The notes beneath the pieces are model-generated. The model saw nothing but the letters and a program-made list of their open reading frames with translations, ran no database searches and was not told the DNA's origin. A stretch of 35,468 nt of DNA, from assembly GCA_944391615.1 (NCBI GenBank), contig CALXUE010000016.1, positions 1-35,468 of the forward strand. The letters are read 5' to 3'. This DNA is from an uncultured Alphaproteobacteria bacterium. Its GTDB lineage: Bacteria > Pseudomonadota > Alphaproteobacteria > RF32 > CAG-239. Positions 16,445 to 24,916 of the stretch are shown piece after piece. The position numbers and the translations under genes were made by a program. Positions within the stretch are counted from its first letter, which is position 1, and each line of letters begins with the position of its first letter.

Positions 16445-17038
16445 TTAGAAACGACCACAAAAGGCTTGAAAATACTCCAAAGTATTCTCAGGCGTGGCAT
16501 TTTTCCCCCATTTTGCACAAATCTCAGCATTAACAGCTTCATCATAATGCAATCTGGCATCAGGTTTAACAGCGATTCTCAATTGTTTTTGGAATCGCCC
16601 GCGACTACCCAAAAAGCGCTGAATAATTTGAATATGAACAAACTTAAAATGCTTTGCCTTTTTAGCAGCAAAATGAGCCGCATTTTCAAACGTGCGTTTT
16701 TCCACGGGTTTATCAGGAAGTTTCTGCCCAAACATCACCACAAACGAGGTATCGCAAAACAAAACATTTCCACAAGCATCAAGCGAAGCAAGTTTAACAT
16801 TCTGCTGAGCTCTCACTTCGTGAAGCCGCAAATAACGAACAAAACTTTCTTTAGGCGTCGGAAACAAAGTTTCTTCAATTTTGCCATCAGCAAAAAACTT
16901 TCTTTCACCGATTTCAAAATACTTCACCGAATCATTCCACAAAGAAAAAGCATAATTGTTCAAATACCCTGCCAAATCCGTAAACTTAACATGAGAAGGC
17001 GTTTCATAAATTTTCTGCGTATAAATTATTTTTTCCAT
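16445..17038 (-). CDS. Hypothetical protein, 197 aa, paralogous to 15603-16331
   Basis: An unrecognised 197-residue soluble protein that opens with MEKIIYTQKIYETPSH. It shares the IGER-x-F/Y-F-x-DG-x(3)-E-x(2)-P-x-PK motif (about residues 45-66) with the adjacent gene. The C-terminal half is basic and contains KHFKFVHIQIIQRFLGSRGRF. The frame can be extended 9 codons to a TTG at 17065, but the ATG at 17038 gives the same MEK/MRR-type N-terminus as the paralogue. It has no Shine-Dalgarno sequence. The gene has its own terminator. Confidence 0.7.
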   Translation of the reverse strand: MEKIIYTQKIYETPSHVKFTDLAGYLNNYAFSLWNDSVKYFEIGERKFFADGKIEETLFPTPKESFVRYLRLHEVRAQQNVKLASLDACGNVLFCDTSFVVMFGQKLPDKPVEKRTFENAAHFAAKKAKHFKFVHIQIIQRFLGSRGRFQKQLRIAVKPDARLHYDEAVNAEICAKWGKNATPENTLEYFQAFCGRF

Positions 17039-17126
17039 AATAATGTAATAAAAATAAAACAACAAAAGGTAAGATAAAATATTTTTCTAAAATTTCAATA
17101 AAAAAAACAATCAAAAATAAAAAAAA

Positions 17127-18851
17127 TCAATTATCTGCCAAAACTTGAATACTCTCCCCTTCCTCAGATTTTTCCACATTACCGATTTCCTGTCCGTCAA
17201 TAATATACATATGGAAAAACGTAACAGGTTTAATATCCGTAGCATTATAAATTTTTTTGCGAATTCGTGAGCGCACAAAGTCCGCAATAGCTTGCTCACG
17301 ATAATTGCAATTAATCACTGCTTGAGGAATTTGCGCCACCATTTCAGACTTAATTTGCTCAGCCAATTGCTTAAAATCAGCCTCTTCCAAAATATCAATC
17401 GAAGAAATTTGCAAATCTTTCAAATTCCAACTTTTATCAAACACCACCGAAATAAACAACGAACAGTTAAAAGCAATGCGTTTTCTGTTTTTAACAACTT
17501 GAGAATTAAGAGAAACAACCTGCTTTCTGTCAACAGCCAAAACATCAACCGGAATTTCCTCTTCCAAAGTCAAAGTCCCGTTTTGCAGCTTGAATAAATC
17601 CCCATCTTTAGAAGTAAAAACTTGTTCAATACCGCAAGCATGAGCAAACCTCTTGTGTTCTCTGACAAAGCGCTTGTCACCATGCACCGGCAAAACAATC
17701 TTCGGTTGAAGGATTTCATACATTTTTTTCAAATCGTCGCGGTTAGCATGTCCTGAAGTATGCACCAAGAACTCTTCTTCTCGAACGACCTCAACACCTT
17801 GCTCCATAAGATTTTCTTGCATACGCTCAATTTTATCTTCATTACCCGGAATAATTTTTGAAGAAAAAATAATAGCATCACCTTTAGAGAGTTTAACGTC
17901 TTTGTGCTCTCCCTTAACAATGGAGCTAAGCGCGCTTCGATAATTTCCTTGAGAGCCGGTGCAAATATACATCGCTTTGTCAGAAGGAATATCTTTTGCT
18001 TCTTTAACATCATAAACTTGCGGCAAATCAGGAAAAAATCCGCATTCTTTGGCGATTTTCATATTTTTAATGAGGGTACGTCCCACCAAAATCGGTGTTC
18101 GACCGGCAGCATCTGCCGCAAGAATAAGGCTTTCCAAGCGCATCAAATTAGAAGCAAAACAAGTTGCGATTAATCCGTTTTTGTAAAGCGGCACAAGTTT
18201 CATCAAACTTGCACGTACATCAAATTCACTGAACTGAGGTTTATCGACCAACACATTCGTTGAATCGCACACCAAAATATCAACACCCTTTTTAGCCGCA
18301 TTTTCAATTTCGGCATAATCAGCCTTAATCATTTCGGTTTTGCCATCATCAAAACGCCAATCGGTTGCATGAAAAACATTTCCGAATTTTGTTTGAATAA
18401 ACAAAGCACAAGTCTCTGGCACCGAATGTGTTACCGGAATAAAACGAACATCAAAATTTTCAAGCTTAACATCAGGATTTTCATTTATAATGTTGATATT
18501 AACGTCTTTATCCAAATTGTATTCTTTGAGGCGTTCCATCATCAATCCGGCCGTAAAGCGCATGGCATAAACCGGACATTTGAGCTTTGGCCAAACCTGA
18601 GCAATTGCGCCAAAATGGTCTTCATGCGCATGCGTAATAAAAAGTCCCTCGATTTTATCAGCATAATTTTCCAAAAAAGACGGATCAGCAAAAGCCAAAT
18701 CCATTCCGGGAAAATCATCATTCAAAAAAGCATACCCGCAATCAACCACAATAAACTTGCCCTGAGATGCATACACATACATATTCATACCGATTTTATC
18801 GGCACCGCCCAAAGGCAAAAAATACAACCCATCTTTATCTAAAATACTCAT
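17127..18851 (-). CDS. rnj: Ribonuclease J (metallo-beta-lactamase/beta-CASP nuclease)
   Basis: A 574-residue RNase J, a zinc-dependent endonuclease and 5'-3' exonuclease in rRNA and mRNA processing. The zinc motif HAHEDH is at residues 74-79 (family: HxHxDH), with further ligands in PVTHS and HATDWRFD. The beta-CASP region contains CTGSQGNYRSAL and HTSGHANRDDL, and the conserved LPVHGDKRF follows. A C-terminal domain completes the normal length. It is the last gene of the nuoL-nuoM-nuoN-birA-rnj operon, 3 bp after birA. No clear hairpin terminator is seen downstream, only a T-rich stretch. Confidence 0.95.
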   Translation of the reverse strand: MSILDKDGLYFLPLGGADKIGMNMYVYASQGKFIVVDCGYAFLNDDFPGMDLAFADPSFLENYADKIEGLFITHAHEDHFGAIAQVWPKLKCPVYAMRFTAGLMMERLKEYNLDKDVNINIINENPDVKLENFDVRFIPVTHSVPETCALFIQTKFGNVFHATDWRFDDGKTEMIKADYAEIENAAKKGVDILVCDSTNVLVDKPQFSEFDVRASLMKLVPLYKNGLIATCFASNLMRLESLILAADAAGRTPILVGRTLIKNMKIAKECGFFPDLPQVYDVKEAKDIPSDKAMYICTGSQGNYRSALSSIVKGEHKDVKLSKGDAIIFSSKIIPGNEDKIERMQENLMEQGVEVVREEEFLVHTSGHANRDDLKKMYEILQPKIVLPVHGDKRFVREHKRFAHACGIEQVFTSKDGDLFKLQNGTLTLEEEIPVDVLAVDRKQVVSLNSQVVKNRKRIAFNCSLFISVVFDKSWNLKDLQISSIDILEEADFKQLAEQIKSEMVAQIPQAVINCNYREQAIADFVRSRIRKKIYNATDIKPVTFFHMYIIDGQEIGNVEKSEEGESIQVLADN

Positions 18852-18854
18852 TCA

Positions 18855-19589
18855 TCAATCCTTGTCAAAAAACACATCACCGACCAATTTTTTTTCAACC
18901 ACACCATCATCTTTTTGCAAAAGCAAGGCACCTTTGTCATCCAAACCGATAAACTTGCCGCTTTCGACATTTTCCCTTTGGGAAATAGAAATATTTTCAC
19001 CCAACTTATAAGCAAGTTTTAGCCATTTTTGCAAAATGTCGGTAATTCCATTAGCTTTCAATAAGGTAATATTTTTATTCCAATGTGCAAGAAATTTTTT
19101 CAAAAAAAACAATTTATCGGTTTTAATGCCCGCTTTTTCAAGCGATATAACCGGATACAATATATTTGAAGCTTGAGGTGCTTCGATAATATTAACGCCG
19201 ATTCCCACAATTAAAAAATTTTTTGCACCTTTTTCAATCAAAATACCGGAAACTTTAGCACCATTAAGCAACACATCATTCGGCCATTTAAGCGCAACAC
19301 CGATATTTTGAGATTCCGGATATTCCAAAACAGCCTCAGCCAAAGACAAGGAAGAAATAAAAGTAAAAGCAGAAATATCTGCAGGCTCTGTTTCAAAACA
19401 CAAAGAAAAAAACAAATTTCCGGACAAACTAATCCATGACCGTCCTCTTCGCCCTCGCCCTAGAGTTTGCGCATCAGCTAAAAACAAAGCCTTTTGCCCT
19501 GAGGAGGCATTTTCAGCCCAATTTAACGCCCAAGTATTTGTACTGTCAACTTCGTTTTGATAAAAACAATCCCAATTTTCTATATTCAT
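18855..19589 (-). CDS. birA: Biotin--[acetyl-CoA-carboxylase] ligase
   Basis: A 244-residue biotin protein ligase that makes biotinyl-5'-AMP and attaches biotin to the carboxylase carrier protein. The adenylate-binding loop GRGRRGRSW lies at residues 44-52, the catalytic KWPNDVLLNGAKVSGILIE begins at Lys101, and a short C-terminal SH3-like domain follows. It lacks the N-terminal helix-turn-helix of E. coli BirA (321 residues), so it is a monofunctional enzyme rather than a biotin repressor. Its ATG overlaps the nuoN stop (ATGA). In many Alphaproteobacteria birA sits between nuoN and rnj, as here, but usually with coaX, which is missing. Confidence 0.95.
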   Translation of the reverse strand: MNIENWDCFYQNEVDSTNTWALNWAENASSGQKALFLADAQTLGRGRRGRSWISLSGNLFFSLCFETEPADISAFTFISSLSLAEAVLEYPESQNIGVALKWPNDVLLNGAKVSGILIEKGAKNFLIVGIGVNIIEAPQASNILYPVISLEKAGIKTDKLFFLKKFLAHWNKNITLLKANGITDILQKWLKLAYKLGENISISQRENVESGKFIGLDDKGALLLQKDDGVVEKKLVGDVFFDKD

Positions 19590-21007
19590 TGCATCAAAGC
19601 CCTCAACAACACCTCAATATCATTCATCAAATATTTTGGATTGAGCATCAAAATAACAATAACGGCCAAAATCCAAAACAACATCCAATAAATTCCTTTA
19701 TCAACACGGTCAAAATGGGTCGTTTTTTTATCAAAGTAAACTGATTTTATAACTTTTAAGAAAGCCGCCGACAAAATCACCACGCCCACCAAAATCAACG
19801 CAACAGCCACAAAATTTTGCTCATTCACCAAATCATGCACAATCGACAACAGCCCCAAAAAACCAAGGGATGGCGGAAATCCCAGCAACGAAAACAAGAA
19901 GAACACAAAGGCCGCCCCCAAAAAAGGTTTACTTTCAGAAACACCTGAAACAGATAATAAATTCACCAAATAAACCCCTTTTTCTTTTAGCCCGTAAAAA
20001 ACGGCATAAATTCCAAGTAATGTTATCATGCAGATCAACAGAAAAATAAATCCGGAAAACACCGTTTCCAGTTGAAAATTTTTCCACATCAAAAACACAA
20101 TACCCAAAACAAAAATCCGCACATAAGCCAAAATTTTGCGCATATTAAGTTCAGTATTGGCCCCAATTGAGCCCACCACCACCGAAAACAAAGCAAATAC
20201 AGATAATAGCAGTGAGAAATCGCCATAAATCCCCGGCATCAATTCAGCCGCAATTTTTAACCAAACAGCCGCATAAGCCAATACGGGAACAATAGCCAAA
20301 TAACCACTGACCGGTAATATGGTTAAACCCAAAATATCCGGCGCCCAAAAATGGAAAGGAGCCACCCCCAACTTAAATAATATAGAGATTAAAATAACGG
20401 CACAACACCCATAAACTTTCCAATCACTGGCAGAAGCCGTGATAAAAGCTGCAATATCAGATACTGCCCAACTATGAGCCAAATACACCAATCCGACCAC
20501 GGCCAACAGCGTGATAACTGAAACAATAAGAGAAAAGGCCAACCAAATTTTTGCACTTTGAGCCAAATTTTCATCATCATTATCGGTTAAAATCAATCCG
20601 TAATTAAGTAGGAAGCCGACTTCCACACAACCAAACAACAATCCAATGTTAGCACAAGAAAGAGCCATTGTTAACAGCAACAATGATAACAAAATAAAGG
20701 TATAGAAACGAAAACTGGAAACATTAAAAGCCAAAAAATATTTAACAGCCAACCCCATATTAACCCACGCTGCTAAATAAATCAAAATTTTAAAAAGCGT
20801 CGTATAGGCAAAATTTTCATATACACCATCAAGAAAACTCTGGTTATACAAAATAATCGTAGCAACCAAAGCCACAATCAAGCCGAATTTTGCCAAAGAA
20901 AAAAAAGTTTTTGGCGTAGCTTTTTCTCTCAACCACAAAACAAAGGCCGACACAATCAGCATAAAAACAATCGATACTTCCGGAAAAATTGCTACCCAGT
21001 TTAACAT
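19586..21007 (-). CDS. nuoN: NADH-quinone oxidoreductase subunit N-like (complex I antiporter subunit)
   Basis: A 473-residue polytopic inner-membrane protein with about 13-14 transmembrane helices, the third member of an L-M-N gene run. It keeps the Glu of TM5 (GCVEVGFLLNYGLI) and the TM7 Lys in LFKLGVAPFHFWAPDILG, matching the NuoN motif FKLS-x-VPFHLW-x-PDV. The Lys normally present in the following helix (LATxSK) is replaced (LAIVPVL). Length is close to E. coli NuoN (485). Divergence is strong, but it is the most canonical of the three. The start is 4 bp after the nuoM stop; its end overlaps birA by 4 bp. Confidence 0.85.
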   Translation of the reverse strand: MLNWVAIFPEVSIVFMLIVSAFVLWLREKATPKTFFSLAKFGLIVALVATIILYNQSFLDGVYENFAYTTLFKILIYLAAWVNMGLAVKYFLAFNVSSFRFYTFILLSLLLLTMALSCANIGLLFGCVEVGFLLNYGLILTDNDDENLAQSAKIWLAFSLIVSVITLLAVVGLVYLAHSWAVSDIAAFITASASDWKVYGCCAVILISILFKLGVAPFHFWAPDILGLTILPVSGYLAIVPVLAYAAVWLKIAAELMPGIYGDFSLLLSVFALFSVVVGSIGANTELNMRKILAYVRIFVLGIVFLMWKNFQLETVFSGFIFLLICMITLLGIYAVFYGLKEKGVYLVNLLSVSGVSESKPFLGAAFVFFLFSLLGFPPSLGFLGLLSIVHDLVNEQNFVAVALILVGVVILSAAFLKVIKSVYFDKKTTHFDRVDKGIYWMLFWILAVIVILMLNPKYLMNDIEVLLRALMQ

Positions 21008-21011
21008 TTTC

Positions 21012-22442
21012 TTATCCTCTGATAAACCACAACGGATTAACCAACGACAGCAACAACACCACCGCCGTCAAAGATACAAAAACAAAATCTTTTGAAGAGA
21101 TATCCTCAACATCATCGGTGACAAAATCAAGCTTTGGCATTTTTTTGCGCCGATACAATTCCACCAACAAAGCCGATGCCACTAACATCAAAGCGGCAAT
21201 AGCACAAACCGTCGTTCCAAAACTATAAGCTAACAAAGCGGCAATCAAAACAAAATTATTCACAAACATAGCCGACAAAGGCATCCCGACAGCAGCCAAA
21301 ATCATAAATGTAAATATGACTGAAAGCTTAGGCAAAAGCGTCAAGATTCCCTCCGACAAGAGCTTATTATCATGACGAATTTGTTCTTGATAAGCCACCA
21401 ACACCTCGATTGAAGAAAAAATAATCATAAAAGCAAACAACGAAAACCCAATATTAAGCATATATTGGCTGGTTGGCAAGAAAACCCCCAACATAAAAAA
21501 GATATAATACACCGTCATAAACGAAAAAATTTTATACTGAAAATCCATATTAATAAAAGCAATCAAGGCAATAAAAAGCATCGTAATAACGGCAATAACT
21601 TCCAATCCGGTTGATAAAAAGAGCAATGAATCAGGTAACCCCTCCGGTACAAAACGCATCAAACCATAAATTCCCGTCAATGGAGTCATATTAGCCAACA
21701 CAAAGACCAACGGATTTTTAATTGAAGAATGAACCGCAGCAATCCAGCTATGAAAAGGCCAAATCGGGATTCTGGATAACAAGGCGACAAAAATAGCCGC
21801 CCACACAAAAAATTCGCCTTTAGGCCCCAACTTAAAATCCGCCATTTTATTAAGCATAACATTTGCGGTATCATGATTATATAAAACAACCAGCACCACA
21901 AAAAAGATTAAAGCCCCGCAAATAGAATAGAACATAAAACGAAACAAAGCGATTTGCCGTTTAACATCACCGAAAAGCCCGATAAGAAGAAATAACGGAA
22001 ACAACAAAGCCGCAAAGAAAATAAAAAACGACATCACATCAGCAGCAAGAAACAACCCCGTAATCATACTTAAAAACAACAAGGTCAAAATCATACACGA
22101 CTTCATTTTCACAGAAAAATGACGCACTCCCCACATTCCGATAAGAGCAGCCACATTAACCGAAAGAATAAGCAGCAAAGAAAAAGCATCGACACCAAAC
22201 GTCAACGTAATTTTTGGATTTTCGAGCCAAACATATTGTTCAACAAGTTGTAAATGGTTATAAGTTGAATCCACGTGAGACAAGGCCAGCACAATAAACA
22301 CCAAAGAAGCCCAAACTGTCAGCATAGCCACGCTCAAGGCATTGCGTCCCTTAGATTTTTCATCATCCTGAGCCAACAACAGCATCAGCACGCCACCCAA
22401 AGGCAACAAAAACATAATAAGCAAATAAGGCACCGAATTCAT
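21012..22442 (-). CDS. nuoM: NADH-quinone oxidoreductase subunit M-like, key residues lost
   Basis: A 476-residue polytopic membrane protein with a Proton_antipo_M-type core. The position of the essential TM5 Glu of NuoM (FWE-x-x-L-x-P) reads FFAALLFP, an Ala. The TM7 Lys motif (IKVP-x-WPFHTWLPDAH) reads SRIPIWPFHSWIAAVH, so Lys becomes Arg and LPDAH is lost. The later Lys (LLKxG) is also gone (ANMTPLTG). The rest of the fold, including IYGLMRF, is preserved, and there is no frameshift. The start is the ATG at 22442, with AAGGAGG 9 nt upstream inside the nuoL end. The longer frame from 22481 would overlap nuoL. Confidence 0.8.
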   Translation of the reverse strand: MNSVPYLLIMFLLPLGGVLMLLLAQDDEKSKGRNALSVAMLTVWASLVFIVLALSHVDSTYNHLQLVEQYVWLENPKITLTFGVDAFSLLLILSVNVAALIGMWGVRHFSVKMKSCMILTLLFLSMITGLFLAADVMSFFIFFAALLFPLFLLIGLFGDVKRQIALFRFMFYSICGALIFFVVLVVLYNHDTANVMLNKMADFKLGPKGEFFVWAAIFVALLSRIPIWPFHSWIAAVHSSIKNPLVFVLANMTPLTGIYGLMRFVPEGLPDSLLFLSTGLEVIAVITMLFIALIAFINMDFQYKIFSFMTVYYIFFMLGVFLPTSQYMLNIGFSLFAFMIIFSSIEVLVAYQEQIRHDNKLLSEGILTLLPKLSVIFTFMILAAVGMPLSAMFVNNFVLIAALLAYSFGTTVCAIAALMLVASALLVELYRRKKMPKLDFVTDDVEDISSKDFVFVSLTAVVLLLSLVNPLWFIRG

Positions 22443-22444
22443 AA

Positions 22445-24142
22445 TCAAAATCCTCCTTTTTGCAACCAATAGACAAACCACACCAGCACCACACCAACAA
22501 TCATAAAGACAGTACCGGCATATTTAATATTATGGTGTGCCCAACGAGAAAATCTAATCATGGAATAAATCGTTTGGCGGATAAAGGCTACCAAAAAACG
22601 CTCAATTAATAAAAAGTCAATTGTGAGCCACAACACACGTCCCAAAGTTTTAATCGGTAAAATAAAACAAACATCAAACAATTTAAGGGCCGGAGCCGCA
22701 GTTTGAACATTTTCACAAGCATAAGCTTTGTCACAAAAGCGCAAAGGCCTCAATTTGGCTGCAAATAAAATAAATGAGGGAACGACAAGTACAAAAATTC
22801 CCCAATTCAGAAATTCGGTATTGAAGACAGGCTTTGCATGAAAAAGCAGGACAGCCCATGATGCCAAAATAAATCCAAAATAAAGAACATTCGGGTTTTT
22901 CACCACGGCCATAACCCGCTCATCCGCATGAACATCACCAAAATACACTTGCGCAAAAAAATGTATAAATAACACAACCAAAACGACAAGCAAAAGCCAA
23001 ATCAACCAAGCCCCATCATTTTTCAGATAAGGAGAAAAGAAATATAAACATCCAGACAAACTTAAAACACTAACACCCAAAGAAAATTTCATCAATTGAA
23101 CCAATCCGCCGGTTTTAGAAACCAAAGGTTCGTTAGCCGCTGCAACCAAAGGCAAAATCATCACCCCCGAAAGCATACAAGCCATCATCACCACAAACGG
23201 CAACAAAGCCAAAAATTCAGTCTTATTCATAAGAATCATAGCCGCCAAAAAGCTAATCATTAACATATGCAAATATAAAATTTTTGCCTTAAAAGCATCA
23301 ATCAACACAAAAGCAAAGATAGCCCATAGAGCAGAAAGGCCCAACATCACCTCAAGTGCATATTTTGCCCACTCAAAACCGGAAAACAAATTTGTACAGC
23401 GATACAATAACACCAACCCCGTGAAAGGAGTCGTTGCAAACATCATAAATCCCCCACGCACAAAGCTGATTGATTTCATATCCAACAAATAGTTATGGAA
23501 AAAAGCCATTCCGCATTTAATGCAAACGCTGATAACAAACAGCCCAACAGCATAACCGGCAAAAGAACTGTGCTTAACAAACGCGCTCAAAGCAGAAATA
23601 TCCAGATTACGCTCCCATCCCCAAATCAAGGCAAACAACACCATCAACAAAAAATCGGCAAAAAAATTAAAAAACATATAATGCCGCTTCACCCCGATAT
23701 CCTGCAACAAGTAAAATCCCAAAATATCCACAAAACAAATGGCAATCAGGAGTTGCATAATATTAAAAGCCGAAATAACAAACATCATAGCCGCAAAAAT
23801 CAGTGTATAAAGGCCGGCATAACGTAAGCGCATTTTTTCAAAAGAAAAGAAAGCATTATAGCTAAGAGCAAACATCAAAACAATAATCTGCGTCCAAATA
23901 AATGGCGCATATTCAGGCCCCGTTCGTAATGCGATATCAATTTTAATAACCGAAGTATCAACCCAATTAAAGAACCATAAAGATTTTTTAAACAAATCCC
24001 CCTGCCCGCTCAACCACGGCAACAAACACAGCACGACAGCGGCAAAAAGAAACCACGACCACGAACGCACCATTCTGTTTTTTTGAAAGATTTCGGTTAA
24101 AAGTCCCAATACACCGATTTTAAGGACTGTTAAAGCAAACAT
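22445..24142 (-). CDS. nuoL: NADH-quinone oxidoreductase subunit L-like (divergent)
   Basis: A 565-residue polytopic inner-membrane protein, first gene of the operon. Its NuoL identity rests on order (L-M-N), size, and the C-terminal end: a long amphipathic segment (LTIDFLLIERFLVAFIRQTIYSMIRF) split from a final anchor helix (GTVFMIVGVVLVWFVYWL), as in the NuoL lateral helix. Core motifs are eroded. GWEGVG reads FVDILG, HAATMVTAG reads MFATTPFTG, and WLPDAM reads YLLDMK, although a Lys at the TM7 position (CIKCGM) and a following His remain. In an ordinary nuo operon nuoK would precede it; here a 185-bp divergent gap lies upstream. Confidence 0.75.
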   Translation of the reverse strand: MFALTVLKIGVLGLLTEIFQKNRMVRSWSWFLFAAVVLCLLPWLSGQGDLFKKSLWFFNWVDTSVIKIDIALRTGPEYAPFIWTQIIVLMFALSYNAFFSFEKMRLRYAGLYTLIFAAMMFVISAFNIMQLLIAICFVDILGFYLLQDIGVKRHYMFFNFFADFLLMVLFALIWGWERNLDISALSAFVKHSSFAGYAVGLFVISVCIKCGMAFFHNYLLDMKSISFVRGGFMMFATTPFTGLVLLYRCTNLFSGFEWAKYALEVMLGLSALWAIFAFVLIDAFKAKILYLHMLMISFLAAMILMNKTEFLALLPFVVMMACMLSGVMILPLVAAANEPLVSKTGGLVQLMKFSLGVSVLSLSGCLYFFSPYLKNDGAWLIWLLLVVLVVLFIHFFAQVYFGDVHADERVMAVVKNPNVLYFGFILASWAVLLFHAKPVFNTEFLNWGIFVLVVPSFILFAAKLRPLRFCDKAYACENVQTAAPALKLFDVCFILPIKTLGRVLWLTIDFLLIERFLVAFIRQTIYSMIRFSRWAHHNIKYAGTVFMIVGVVLVWFVYWLQKGGF

Positions 24143-24327
24143 CAGATTAAAGGCACTCCCATCAACAAAATACCAGCAGATACTTGAGAATATAACAGAG
24201 AAATAATCAATTTAAAGCATTTTAAGTTTCATCGTGCATAACTTAAGGATAAGATTTATGTTCACAAAAAATTAAAACATAATTATTATAGTCAGACAAA
24301 GGACAATGGTAAAAGAAAGGACAAGCC

Positions 24328-24891
24328 ATGAAAAGCCAAAACGCCTCTTTTGTACTGAACTTATATAACAAAATAAGCACATTTATGTTTCCCTCCAAAC
24401 AGAGGCTAAAAGATATGGCGCAAAATTATAATAACTTAACATGGTACAAATCATATCGTCACTTGGCCGTTTTCTTTTTCATCATCAGCCTAATATCTGG
24501 ACTTATTAGTAATATTTATCTGGAAATTGCACTGTCTGATTATATTTATATGTTTATATTCATGATAGCGATATTTTTTCCTTTTTTGTATTTAAGCGCC
24601 AAAGGATGGCGGCTGTTTTTGTTAATAACAGCATTATATTTTATCGCCGACAAAATTTTCACGATGTGGATGTTTTACGAACTCGACAGCGGGAATTTAA
24701 TAAGCATATTTTTTTCAATATTATGGGGAGCGGTTGTTGCCATAATGTTTATAAACGCCATCCGAGTTGAAAATCAACGTTCCCGCCTCAAACTCAAAGC
24801 AAAATGGAAACTAAAAGACATCATGATGGCCTTATCAGGCTTTTTTATCCTAATTGGCCTGGCCATGATAAGTCTGGTTATAATGGCTTAA
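24328..24891 (+). CDS. Hypothetical membrane protein, 187 aa
   Basis: An unrecognised 187-residue inner-membrane protein. After a basic, soluble N-terminus (about 45 residues) there are around five hydrophobic helices: HLAVFFFIISLISGLI, YIYMFIFMIAIFFPFLYL, LFLLITALYFIA, ISIFFSILWGAVVAIMFI and, after a basic loop RSRLKLKAKWKLKD, FFILIGLAMISLVIMA. AAAGGA lies 6 nt before the ATG. It stands alone, divergent from nuoL and convergent with 24917-26248. The 185-bp gap before it shows no strong promoter match. Confidence 0.7.
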   Translation: MKSQNASFVLNLYNKISTFMFPSKQRLKDMAQNYNNLTWYKSYRHLAVFFFIISLISGLISNIYLEIALSDYIYMFIFMIAIFFPFLYLSAKGWRLFLLITALYFIADKIFTMWMFYELDSGNLISIFFSILWGAVVAIMFINAIRVENQRSRLKLKAKWKLKDIMMALSGFFILIGLAMISLVIMA

Positions 24892-24916
24892 AGAAAAAAA
24901 TAAAAACTTCAAATAA

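Noticed and set aside
16466..17077. 203-codon plus-strand frame opposite 16445-17038
   Set aside because: The minus-strand gene has a recognisable paralogue next door and a terminator. The plus frame is basic, low in complexity and unsupported.
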